NCBI RefSeq assembly: GCF_903642285.1
Contig: NZ_CAHJWJ010000005.1
Location: 85,375-149,374, forward strand
DNA length: 64,000 nucleotides
Reading direction: 5' to 3'
From: Sphingomonas bacterium
GTDB taxonomy: Bacteria; Pseudomonadota; Alphaproteobacteria; Sphingomonadales; Sphingomonadaceae
Part shown: positions 7,646-16,504 of the stretch, in pieces
Layout of the letters: every line of letters begins with the position of its first letter
Position numbering within the stretch: position 1 is the stretch's first letter
Program-made: the position numbers and the translations under genes
The notes under the pieces: generated by a model
Told to the model about the DNA's origin: nothing
The model's input: the letters and a program-made list of their open reading frames with translations, nothing else
The model's database searches: none

Positions 7646-8330
7646 TCAGTCGGCGCTGCTCTGGAAGCTAGGAAGCCTCTTCGTCCCCGACGCATGGGAC
7701 GGTGATGACTTTTCGCCTGCATGGTGCGCCAAATGGATCAACGCAGTAATGGAAGACGCGCGTTGGCCCCGCCGCGCTTGCTCCAGTGCTTCGACGCGGT
7801 ACTGCGCCGCCATCATAGTCTGGATCTGGAACTGCTGCTTGGCCGTCAGCGCGAGCAATTGGTTGGTCGCCTGACCGACACCGAGCGCGCCGTCCGCTCC
7901 CTGGCTGCGCGCGACGATACCATGCACAGTCTGCGTGTCGGCAGTCACATTCTCGACAATCTGCGACTGTACCGACATGGTTTGGCGAAAAGCGGCGATC
8001 GACACGTCCATCCGCGCCCGCGCCGCGGCGACCTGTGCGTTGAGCGTGAGCGCTGGATTGGACGCCGATGGAAACAGCTGCTGGAATTGCTGATCGGTCG
8101 AGGCGACACGGAACTGGATGCCCTGTGCCTGCCCCCTCAACTGGTCGATCTGGCGAAGCGTGCTCGTGATCGCCTGTAGTTCGGGAAAGCTGACAGCTGT
8201 CAGGTTCTTCGCCTGATTGATCAGCATCGCCGCTTCGTTCTGGAGCGAGCGGATCTGATTGTTGATCTGCTGTAGCGTGCGCGCCGCAGTCAGTACGTTC
8301 TGCGAGAAATTGGTCGGATCAAAGACGGTG
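7646..8330 (-). pseudogene. trbJ: TrbJ-like conjugation protein lacking its signal peptide
   Basis: The frame reads VFDPTNFSQNVLTAARTLQQ, then INNQIRSLQNEAAMLINQAK, the typical N-terminus of mature P-type TrbJ, a periplasmic component of the mating-pair apparatus. The signal peptide is absent because the gene is fused at about 8330 to the truncated traG. The last 40 residues (after QARRGQ) no longer look like TrbJ, so the 3' end is also altered. trbB, trbC, trbD and trbE, which normally lie between traG and trbJ, are missing, indicating a deletion of several kilobases. Confidence 0.75.
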
Positions 8331-9612
8331 AAGGCTGGTCTCGAAGAAATCAAGTCGCCCGAGCGCCGGAAACTCGTCGAGCATCATCAGCAGCTGGTGC
8401 CGGCGAGGACCATCCGCGGGCTGGTCTAGCCGCTCGGTAAGACGACGCCCGATCTGGTTGAGCACGAGCCGGACGAGCGGCTTGGTGCGGCTGATGTCCG
8501 ACGGCGGGATGACGAGATAGAGCGACATCGGTCGCTCGCCCTCGATCAGGTCGGCAATCCGCCAATCGCAACGCGAGGTGACCTCGGCGACCGTCGGATC
8601 GCGGTAGAGGCCCAGGAACGACATCGCGGTCGACAGCACGCCGGAGCGCTCGTTCTCGCTCTTGTTGAGCAGTTCGCGCGGGCAGACGCGACGACCGGAT
8701 GGACCCGCGGATGATCGGTGTCACCCAGATGGTTGGTCGACATCATCCGCTTCAGGGTCGCGACGAAGCTGCGCTGCGGATCGGACAGGAAGGTCGCGAC
8801 GCGAGCGAGCGTCTTCTCCTCCTCGGCATAGAGGACGTGGAGGATCGCGCCGACCAGCAGCGAGTGGCTGGTCTTCTCCCAATGATTGCGCCGCTCCAGC
8901 GCGCCCTCGGGGTCGACCAGGATGTCGGCGATGTTCTGGACGTCACGGACCTCGGACGCGCCGCGGCGCACCTCCAGCAGCGGGTTGTACCGCGCCGAGC
9001 GAGAGTCGGTCGGGTTGAACAGCAGGCAGTGCGAGAAGCGCGCCCGCCATCCGGCGGTCAGGGTCCAGTTCTCGCCCTTGATGTCGTGGATGACGGCAGA
9101 CCCCGTCAGGACAGCAGCGTCGGCACGACCAACCCGACACCCTTGCCCGAGCGGGTTGGCGCAAACGCCATGACATGCTCGGGACCGTCGTGGCGCAGAT
9201 ACCTGCCGCCAAGGCTGCCGAGCAGCACGCCGACATCCTTGTGTAATCCCGCCGCATCGACTTCGCGACCGCTTGCCCACCGCGCCGATCCATAGGTCGT
9301 GACATTGTTCGACTGGCGCGCGCGCCACAGCGATCCGGCGATCGCAGCGCTGCAGCCGATGAACCCACTCGCCCCGGCCAGCATACCGGCGCGGTCGAAC
9401 ACGGGTTCGGCATAGGCACCGTAGTGATACCACCATGCGAATAGCGCCCATGGCCGATAGACCGGCAGACCGCCGACGATCGCCCAGGGTGACCCGAGTT
9501 CGGGCTGATAGGCGAGCATCGCTGCGGCCCACTGCGTCGCCGCCCACACGCCCGCGATGACGATCGCGAAGACGATGAGGATCTGGCCGATCAACAGTCT
9601 CGTGGGCGTCAT
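8331..9612 (-). pseudogene. traG: TraG/VirD4-like coupling protein, frameshifted and truncated
   Basis: ATG at 9612 begins two transmembrane segments, then a Walker A region FAPTRSGKGVGLVVPTLLS. The frame breaks at about 9101-9111 (a premature TGA after LLS, one base missing), continues with HDIKGENWTLTAGWR and MMSTNHLGDTDHPRVHPVVAS, and breaks again at about 8680 (one base missing). The third frame carries ERSGVLSTAMSFLGLYRDPT and the Walker B LLMMLDEFPALGRLDFF. The gene ends there, fused out of frame to trbJ. It would have been the ATPase linking the relaxosome to the secretion channel; it cannot work now. Confidence 0.85.
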
Positions 9613-9817
9613 GGTGGTTGCGTTCCCCGCCGGATCGTCGATCGATCGGGCCGGGCAAGGATCGCCGGACGGTGCCGAAAACAGAATTGTGCTGTTGCGT
9701 GAAAATACGCTGGTTTGCGCCAGCTTCAATCATGCGACCGTCCAAGCTCCCAGACTTGCCGCCGTCACGTTCCGTTCCTATAAACACTTATTAACTATTT
9801 CATTCCAAGGAACGATC

Positions 9818-10195
9818 ATGGCAACCGCGCGACCGCTGGCGAAGAACGACGAGAATCGAGTGCTGACCGCCTCCGTGTCGCGCGTCGCGGCGTGCTGGAA
9901 GCTCACCAACGAGCAGTTGGGCGCGGTGCTAGGCCTTTCGCCCGCGACCGCCTCGCGCCTGCGGACCGGGGGGTTCGAACTCGACCGGTCGAGCAAGGCG
10001 TTCGAGCTCGGCCAGTATCTCGTCCGCCTGTTCCGCGGTCTCGACGCGCTGATGGGCAGCGACGACGAGGCATCGATGTCGTGGCTGCGCAGCCCCAATC
10101 TCGATCTCGATGGTCGGCCGATCGACCTAATCCGCTCGATCCGGGGCCTGGGTACGGTAGCGAATTATGTCGATGACTTCCGCGCCCAGGTCTGA
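9818..10195 (+). CDS. MbcA/ParS/Xre-type antitoxin (DUF2384)
   Basis: This encodes 125 residues; ATG at 9818 is preceded by AAGGAACG. The N-terminal half is a helix-turn-helix (WKLTNEQLGAVLGLSPATAS). The C-terminal half has the toxin-binding pattern with a conserved MSWLRSPNLDLDGRPIDLI. Its stop overlaps the following RES toxin gene by 29 bases, the usual arrangement of this toxin-antitoxin type. The antitoxin blocks the toxin's NAD site and represses its own promoter in studied members. Confidence 0.85.
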   Translation: MATARPLAKNDENRVLTASVSRVAACWKLTNEQLGAVLGLSPATASRLRTGGFELDRSSKAFELGQYLVRLFRGLDALMGSDDEASMSWLRSPNLDLDGRPIDLIRSIRGLGTVANYVDDFRAQV

Positions 10196-10916
10196 GGTCG
10201 TCCCGACCTCGGCGGACTTCCGGGCGTATACGGGCAAAATCTGGCGGCTGGTCGAGGCGCAGCACCGTATCTCGACCAACCGGCTGGCGGCAGGCGTCGA
10301 GGATCAGGCGCTGCTCGAGCGGCTGGTCGAGGAGGCCAAGCCGGTCATGCCGCAGGCGGCGCGTGGGCTGCACTATCTGCTCGGCACCCCGTTCCGCTAC
10401 GGGTACGCCAAGGCATCGCGGTTCCGGCGAGCGAACGAGCGGCCGGGTATCTTTTACGGCTCCGAGCACGTTGCCACTGCGGTGGCCGAGACCGCCTATT
10501 GGCGCCTGCTGTTCTTCTCCCGCTCGCCCGGGTTAGTACCGCCGACGACCGTGGTCGAGCATTCGGCGTTCACGGTGCCGATCGCAGTCGACCGCGCTCT
10601 CGACCTGACTATCCCGCCGTTCGATACACATGCCGCGCGGTGGATGAAGCCGGACGACTATCGTGCCTGCCAGACGTTCGCGGCGGCCGCGCGCGGTATC
10701 GGCGGGCAGGTCGTTCGATATGCGTCGGTACGCGATCCGGACCACCGGTTCAACATAGCCCTGTTCGATCCGGCCGGATTTGCCGCTCCTGCGCCCTCGA
10801 TCGAGCAGACGTGGCACCTGCGCTACGAGGCCGGACAGATGACGGCGTTCGCGGCGTTTCCGTCGAGCGAGCGTTATGCGTTTACGTTTGAGGAGTTCGG
10901 GCTGACGGTGCCGTGA
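10167..10916 (+). CDS. RES-domain toxin (NAD-degrading type)
   Basis: This encodes 249 residues. RES domain features are visible: IWRLVEAQHR near the N-terminus, GIFYGSEHVATAVAETAYWR with the conserved Arg/Tyr/Glu region, and a late segment RYASVRDPDHRFNIALFDP. Studied members degrade NAD+ by phosphorolysis or hydrolysis and stop growth when the antitoxin is removed. The start overlaps the antitoxin gene, implying translational coupling. The gene is intact, unlike much of the surrounding island, and may help keep the island in the population. Confidence 0.85.
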   Translation: MSMTSAPRSEVVPTSADFRAYTGKIWRLVEAQHRISTNRLAAGVEDQALLERLVEEAKPVMPQAARGLHYLLGTPFRYGYAKASRFRRANERPGIFYGSEHVATAVAETAYWRLLFFSRSPGLVPPTTVVEHSAFTVPIAVDRALDLTIPPFDTHAARWMKPDDYRACQTFAAAARGIGGQVVRYASVRDPDHRFNIALFDPAGFAAPAPSIEQTWHLRYEAGQMTAFAAFPSSERYAFTFEEFGLTVP

Positions 10917-11827
10917 TCAGGTGTCGAACCCCGCGATTTCGCGCAGTTCGACGAGACGTTCGCGGGATATCTGTTCGACGACATCACGCAATTGGCGGAC
11001 GGATGTCAGGATCGAAACGAGATCCTCGGCGGTCACTGCATATGCGTTCGAGTAGCGAGCCTCCACATAAGCGCGCTTGAGCAGTTCGAAGCGCCGACGG
11101 TCGCTGCGCATGTCCCGAGGCCAAGGGCCGATCAGCCTGGGTTCGTGATCCTCGGCCAGCGAACGCAGGAATTTTATGTTGTGCGAGCGCGGGAAGTAAA
11201 GCGTCCGGACCAGCAGAAAGCATATGTAGGCGCGCTCGGTTGCTTGATGGAGCGTGAAGGCAGCGTCCTTTAATTTCAATTTTTCTAGACAGAATTCTGC
11301 GATCTCGATCGCGTCGTCCACCTTTCCAAGCCAGTCCTCGAAATATCCGCGCGACATCTCATAAGCGTCGACGGACGTCAGTGGCATTGGCGTCGCGAGC
11401 GGATGGCAGGGCAACTCGTACAGCGCGATTCCGTCCCGCGCGATATCGACCCAGAAATATTCGCCGCGCCCCAGCGCCTGATTTACCTCGTCGAGCGAGT
11501 GGACGATGATGTTGACGGGACGATCGATCGACGCGTCGCGCAGGATCTTGTCCTCGGCGACATACCAATAATGCTCGATGTCCGTCAGGTCGCGGTGGCT
11601 GACGACGACGAGCAGATCGAAATCGGACTGGTATCCGTTATCTGGTTCATCGACCCAATCATCACGCGCATAGCTGCCAAACAGGATGATCTTGTAGATT
11701 TTGCCGTATTTCCGCGATGCGGAGGTGGAGCGCGAGATCGCCTCGCCGAACTCCTCCATCAGCACATCCGCACGCGCCGAAGCTCGCCTTGCTGGACGGG
11801 CGGGAGATGATCGACATCGGTGCGCAT
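10917..11827 (-). pseudogene. Nucleotidyltransferase-HEPN fusion gene with a 1-base deletion
   Basis: The main frame encodes an N-terminal MNT-type nucleotidyltransferase (KIILFGSYARDDW, then SDFDLLV: the GSxAR and DxD signature). A C-terminal HEPN-like helical domain follows (HQATERAYICFLLVRTLYF, then PRSHNIKFLRSLAE). The natural N-terminus, MRTDVDHLPPVQQGELRRVR from ATG 11827, is in another frame. One lost G in a GGG run near 11770 separates them. Without correction, translation would have to start at 11759 (MEEFGEAIS), which might still give a working enzyme. MNT-HEPN proteins are often toxin-antitoxin or defence components; the convergent neighbour is a RES toxin. Confidence 0.7.
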
Positions 11828-12086
11828 CGCCTTGATTCTCTGCACCTCCGTGACGCTTGGTAAGGGGCAACAGGCCGCTTCGATCCATTCCGAATCGCTT
11901 TGGCGGTTGCGACGCGCAGTGCGCCCATCGTATCGAGGTGCCGTCCGGCGGGCCGGGTTGCCGGCGCGCATATCCGCTTTCGAGCACAAGGCGCTGGCGC
12001 GTGTTCTCAAGCACGTTCTCACATCCCGGTTGCGCCGGATACAGCTACCGAGAATGCCCAGTGTTGTGCTTAATGCGCTTCGCCCT

Positions 12087-13137
12087 AGAGCGGTTTCTCA
12101 CCTCGCTGGATCGAGGGGGATTCCCCGGGCCTGATTTTCTGATTCACGATCCTTGCTGGTGCTGGAGGCCAGGATGGATGGTACGAGCATTGTCGGCAGA
12201 TCTTCGGGACAGAGTGGTGGCGGCGATCGCAAGCGGTCTGTCTCGCAGGCAGGCGGCGGATCGGTTCGGCGTGAGCGCGGCAAGCGCGATCCGGTGGCAG
12301 CAACTTGTGACGCAGCAGGGAACGCCGAAGCCTCAGCAGCAGGGCGGCGATCGGCGTTCGGGTAAGATCGAGGCGCGTGCGGACCTGATCCTGGACGCCT
12401 ATGCGGCGACGCCCGACATCACCTTGGCGGAGTTGCAGGTGCTGCTGGCGGACCACGGCACGCAAGTCGCGCTCGGCACGATATGGCGGTTCTTCGATCG
12501 CCGCGGGATCACGCGTAAAAAAAGACGGCGCATGCGAGCGAGCAGGACCGTCCCGACATCCTGAAACGGCGCGAGGACTGGTTCGAGGGACAGCTCGATC
12601 TCGATCCGGATCGCCTCGTCTTTATCGACGAAACCTGGGCGTCGACCAACATGGCGCGCCGCTATGGCAGGGCACCACGCGGCGAGCGGCTGCGCGCCGG
12701 CGTACCGCACGGGCATTGGAAGACCACAACCTTCGTCGCCGGTCTGCGCCGCTCCGGCATGGTTGCACCTTGGGTGCTCGATGGCCCGATAAATGGTGAT
12801 GCCTTCCTCACCTACGTGACCCGCGTCCTCGTGCCCGAGCTCTCGCCCGGTGACGTCGTCATTATGGACAACCTGTCGAGCCACAAGACGCCGGCCGTGC
12901 GCGCCACCATCGAAAAGGCGGGTGCCTCGCTCCTGTTCCTCCCGCCCTACAGTCCCGACTTCAACCCCATCGAAATGGCGTTCTCGAAGCTGAAGGCGCA
13001 TCTGCGGAAGGCCGCTGAGCGCACCATCCACGGTCTCTGGAACGCCATTGGCCGCATCGTCGACCTCTACTCGCCACAGGAATGCTCGAACTACTTCGCT
13101 GCCGCAGGATACGATGCAGAATGATCAGAAACCGCTC
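12087..13137 (+). mobile_element. IS630-family insertion sequence with TA target duplication
   Basis: The element is 1051 bases. Terminal inverted repeats start GAGCGGTTTCT at 12087 and end AGAAACCGCTC at 13137, and each is flanked by TA (12085-12086 and 13138-13139). This is the TA duplication expected for the IS630/Tc1 group. The transposase spans most of the element. Confidence 0.85.
12178..13124 (+). CDS. IS630 transposase, two frames joined at an A7 run
   Basis: The first frame starts at ATG 12178 (MVRALSADLRDRVVAAIASG) and carries the N-terminal helix-turn-helix (RRQAADRFGVSAASAIRW). At a run of seven A near 12517 a minus-one shift leads to the second frame, ending at 13124. That frame holds the DDE core: VFIDETW, then VVIMDNLSSHK, then PYSPDFNPIE. 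IS630 elements commonly use a programmed minus-one shift on such runs, so this is probably an active gene, not a broken one. Confidence 0.8.
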
Positions 13138-13324
13138 TAAATCTCCTTTTATATGGCTGCGTCCGGTGCTCCCGTATCTGCAATTCAGGCGCGCTCCCGG
13201 AACGGTTAAGGCCGATCTAAACGGTACTGCTGGTGAAAGCGGACCGGCAGAATTCGGGAATGATGGTGGATTACGGCCCGGCCGCGTTCGGGCATTCAGA
13301 TGGCGTAAGCGGCCGTTCGTTTAG

Positions 13325-14165
13325 TCTAGGTCATCGACTCATAAACCGCATCCAGATTTTGACGGCGGCGAGTTTGACGAGAGCGAGATAGTTGGCGGCG
13401 TGCTTTTCGTAGCGGGTGGCGATGGCACGGACGTGTTTGAGCTTGCCGAAGAAGCGTTTGACGAGGTTGCGCTGGCGGTAGAGGGCGCGATCGAATGGCG
13501 GGATGTTGGTTCGCTGCGGCATCGGCTTGACGTTGGCCCGCGCCCCGCGCGGCGAGGGTCCGGTGCAGGGCGTCGCTGTCGTAGGCGCGGTCGGCGAGCA
13601 GCACGTCGTCCGCGCCGACCGTGCCGAGCATGTCGGCGGCGCTGCGGCCGTCGTGCGCCTGGCCGGGTGTCAGCTTGAGCGTGATGCGCAGGCCGTTGGC
13701 GTCGACCAGCGCGTGGATCTTGGTCGTCAGCCCGCCACGCGAGCGCCCCATGCAGCGGCCTCCAGTGTCGTCCCCAAGGGCAGTGCCGGTGTCGTGCGGA
13801 CCCCCTTTTTAGCATTGCCGCCATGCTGGTGAACGCGGATCGACGAGGAGTCGACCATCTGCACCTTACCAGCGTAGGCCTTTGATACCGCATCGAACAG
13901 CCGGTCCCACACACCCAGCTTCCCCCAGCGCACGAAGCGGTTGTAGCACGTCGTATAAGGACCATAGCGCTCGGGAATGTCGGCCCATGGCGACCCCGTC
14001 CGCAACCGCCAGTAAATCCCGTTCAGCACCCGCCGGTCATGAACCCGCGCCACCCCGCGCGGCTTGTTCGGTAACAACGGCGCGATCACCGACCACTCGA
14101 AATCCGACAGTTCGTACCGCCGCTGGCTCATCATCGGCTCCCTCACGGAGCTTGAATCACCAACT
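13325..14165 (-). mobile_element. IS5-family insertion sequence (IS427-like), approximate ends
   Basis: The transposase at 13331-14146 nearly fills this element. The right end contains GAGTTGGTGATTCAAGCTCC on the transposase strand, typical of this group. The left end near 13325 is less certain and I could not confirm a target duplication, so the boundaries are estimates. Confidence 0.65.
13331..14146 (-). pseudogene. IS5-family transposase with an extra frameshift
   Basis: The first frame (from 14146) is the DUF4096-type N-terminus: YELSDFEWSVIAPLLPNKPR and ADIPERYGPYTTCYNRFVRW. A shift near 13750, normal for this group, leads to GRSRGGLTTKIHALVDANG and the DDE residue region LLADRAYDSDAL. 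A second, unexpected break near 13540 (one base missing in the GC-rich run encoding RGARAN) moves the last part, RNLVKRFFGKLKHVRAIATR, into a third frame. The transposase is therefore probably dead. Confidence 0.75.
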
Positions 14166-14419
14166 CAACGCCAGCGCTAGCCATTTACGAGTGCATGTCC
14201 TCAATACAATCTCGGTTTAGTGGTTATTCCAGCAACGCCGCTGACCCGACGATCTGCGCCGCGCGCCGGTTCGCCTGCTCGCCTGCCGGAAAGACGGCCA
14301 TCGCTCGGGACTAACGATCGAGGTCGGCCGCGATCGGCTCGAAGGACCGCAGCCGCCTACCCGATGAACGCGATTGGAAGAGCCTTGTGTTGCGCTACCG
14401 CTCGTGAGCGAATTGCCGC
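14166..14419. other. Island spacer without a recognisable gene
   Basis: These 254 bases after the IS5 element are GC-rich and contain no start, ribosome site or product that I can support. Confidence 0.4.
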
Positions 14420-14608
14420 GTGTCCAATCTTTATAACATCAATGTCAGCCGCGCCGAGTTCAATGACTAGATCCAGTCGAGGGACGAAGGGCGGAGCGAG
14501 CTGACCGTCGACAAGGATTACGTTTCGCCGTCGAAGCCGGGATATGTCGCCTGCGAGATCGACAGCACCCGCCAGCTCGACGTGATACAATGGGGGTTCC
14601 TGATAGGT
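14420..14608 (+). pseudogene. SRAP (HMCES/YedK-type) N-terminal fragment
   Basis: The frame from GTG 14420 reads SNLYNINVSRAEFND, stop, IQSRDEGRSELTVDKDYV, then YVACEIDSTRQLDVIQWGF. This follows the N-terminus of SRAP-domain proteins, which cap abasic DNA through Cys2. The usual Met-Cys start is mutated to GTG-TCC (Val-Ser), there is an in-frame TAG, and similarity ends soon after the WGF motif. It is an old relic just upstream of the radical SAM operon. Confidence 0.6.
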
Positions 14609-14812
14609 CGCCAATATGCAAGTTTGAACGGCCACGCAAGAGGGCGGTGTACCCTCGTTGCTATTCACGTTGACTTTCGGCTCTGCATAGAGCTAGTCTT
14701 ACTAGAAATTGCAAAAAGGGCTCTCTAGTTATCATTAGACGAGGCTCTCTTAAACAAAGTATATTACCGCCCCACTATAACTTCGTCCTAAGTGTTTCGA
14801 AGGAGGTGTTAA

Positions 14813-15859
14813 ATGAACAGCCATGCCATAGATTTTTTATCCGAACCTCGCGTCACGCATGAGTCGCTTCCAAGTAAACTAACGTTCGCTTGGCTCGAGA
14901 TTACGCAACACTGTAATCTTCGTTGTCGCCATTGTTATACTTCGTCTTCTCCGACTCGGCCGCATAATACTATTAACTGGGCGTCTGTGATTCGTCAAGT
15001 GTACGACGAAGGGTGTCGTCAAATTCAGTTCATAGGGGGCGAGCCCCTGACCCACCCACAAATACGCGAATTCGTAAGCTTGGCGTACAGCCTTGGGTTT
15101 GACTTTTTAGAAGTGTTTACAAACGCGGCATTGCTTGACGACGAAACTGCCACATTTCTCGCAGCACATCGCGTGAATGTTGCGACGTCATTCTATTCGA
15201 CGAGGGCGGATTTACATGAATACGTGACGCTTACGAAAGGCAGCTTCGATGACACAATCGAAGGCATCCGTAATGCCGTTGCAAGCGGCCTAAGACTAAG
15301 AGTGGGCGTTATCGATGCATCACCGGATTGTGAGACGCACGACGAAAAAGTGGCCTTTTTGGAGAGTGAGGGTGTAGATCGAAGAATGATCGGTCAGGAC
15401 TCTGTGAGACCAGTCGGCCGTGGGTTAAAGATGAGCCCGTTCGTCTCACAGTTTGAGACGCTATGCGGCGCTTGCTGGAACGGGAAGCTTGCAATTTCAT
15501 ACGATGGTAAATGCTACCCCTGCATCATGTCTCGCGATGTCGTAGTAGGAAACGTAAGAGAGCAGTCCATTTCAGAAATCGTCATCTCGCGCCCGTTGAG
15601 TAATTTCCGCCGCGACTATGGTGCCCACGTTTTAGGGTCGCGAGATAAGGATCAGGTGCCAGGGTCCTCCATGTGTACGCCTGATTGTGGACCAGCGGCC
15701 CCATGCCAGCCTATGGGCTGCACGCCATCCGGAGATTGCACTCCGTATCACTGCTCGCCGGTGCAGCCAAACTGCGGTCCGAATGACTCCGGTTGTGGTC
15801 CCGGTGATTGCTATCCTAACCTCTGCAATCCCTACAATGTATGCACGCCGTATAAATAG
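14813..15859 (+). CDS. Radical SAM/SPASM-like enzyme with a C-terminal Cys-x-Pro repeat tail
   Basis: This encodes 348 residues; ATG at 14813 follows a very strong ribosome site AAGGAGGTG. The radical SAM motif is Cys34, Cys38 and Cys41 (EITQHCNLRCRHCYTSS), with the GGEP loop FIGGEPLTH. A SPASM-like auxiliary cluster region follows: LCGACWNGK and DGKCYPCIMS (C-x2-C and C-x2-C). Residues about 287-348 form a tail with eleven cysteines, each followed by x-Pro (CTP, CGP, CQP, CTP, CTP, CSP, CGP, CGP, CYP, CNP, CTP), spaced 4-7 residues apart. SPASM enzymes usually modify peptides; no separate precursor gene is visible, so the tail itself may be a substrate. GC content is well below that of the neighbours. 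Confidence 0.85.
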   Translation: MNSHAIDFLSEPRVTHESLPSKLTFAWLEITQHCNLRCRHCYTSSSPTRPHNTINWASVIRQVYDEGCRQIQFIGGEPLTHPQIREFVSLAYSLGFDFLEVFTNAALLDDETATFLAAHRVNVATSFYSTRADLHEYVTLTKGSFDDTIEGIRNAVASGLRLRVGVIDASPDCETHDEKVAFLESEGVDRRMIGQDSVRPVGRGLKMSPFVSQFETLCGACWNGKLAISYDGKCYPCIMSRDVVVGNVREQSISEIVISRPLSNFRRDYGAHVLGSRDKDQVPGSSMCTPDCGPAAPCQPMGCTPSGDCTPYHCSPVQPNCGPNDSGCGPGDCYPNLCNPYNVCTPYK

Positions 15860-15895
15860 GCGTCGGAGTGACTTAATTTGGAAGGATGGCACCTT

Positions 15896-16501
15896 ATGCT
15901 ATCTAGCATTGATGGAAGGCAGAGCGGGTTTAATCACGAGTCCGACACGGCATCCGTTTTGTCGCAAATGAATGTGTTCGAAATTGACGGCTTGATAAAG
16001 ACGGACATCTTTAAGCAATCCGTGTTGAGCAATGCGAACGCCCTACGGGACGAGGTATTCGGTGTTAAACCACGGAGCGTTCACGTTGGAGACTTTGGTG
16101 AGTCTTGGCTAGAATATGATATCCAAGACTCGGGTTTGATCGCCGACACTTTAGCTTCGGAGGTTATTCACACCTGGGCGCAATCTGTCTCAAATCAGGG
16201 ACTCCAGCTCCGACCTTCGATTTGGGCAAATACTTACACGCCAGGACAGCACATTTCCTGGCATCGTGATAAATATGGTGCTGTGCAGATTTTACTTAGC
16301 ATTTGTCAGCCGCCGCCGGAGTGCGGGGGGGTTTTTCAGATCAGAAGGTACGGGATAGAGTCCGACGTAGCGTTGTATCCGGGCGACGCTTTATTGTTTC
16401 GGGCGGTAGATATCGAACATAAAATTACCCCTCTCAATGCAACGCGGAGTAACTCAGATCCGATGCGCATTTCCATCGTTGCGCGCTACTTTTCGAGCTA
16501 A
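15896..16501 (+). CDS. 2-oxoglutarate/Fe(II)-dependent dioxygenase, prolyl-hydroxylase-like
   Basis: This encodes 201 residues. ATG at 15896 has GGAAGGA about ten bases upstream; a TTG at 15878 in the same frame overlaps that site and is rejected. The facial triad is visible: His123 and Asp125 in SWHRDKYGAVQILLSI, His175 in DIEHKITPL, and the 2-oxoglutarate-binding Arg191 in MRISIVARYF. A PGDALLF strand precedes the distal His, as in P4H-like enzymes. Thirty-six bases separate it from the radical SAM gene, so they are cotranscribed. An attractive inference is proline hydroxylation of the Cys-x-Pro tail encoded next door; other substrates are possible. Confidence 0.8.
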   Translation: MLSSIDGRQSGFNHESDTASVLSQMNVFEIDGLIKTDIFKQSVLSNANALRDEVFGVKPRSVHVGDFGESWLEYDIQDSGLIADTLASEVIHTWAQSVSNQGLQLRPSIWANTYTPGQHISWHRDKYGAVQILLSICQPPPECGGVFQIRRYGIESDVALYPGDALLFRAVDIEHKITPLNATRSNSDPMRISIVARYFSS

Positions 16502-16504
16502 TCT

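Noticed and set aside
12510..12525. Frameshift in the IS630 transposase as a damaging mutation
   Set aside because: The shift is minus-one on an A7 run, the place and direction of programmed frameshifting in this family, and both frames are otherwise intact.
14669..14812. A small precursor-peptide gene upstream of the radical SAM gene
   Set aside because: No ATG/GTG with a ribosome site and a cysteine- or proline-containing product exists there; the only strong ribosome site belongs to the radical SAM gene itself.
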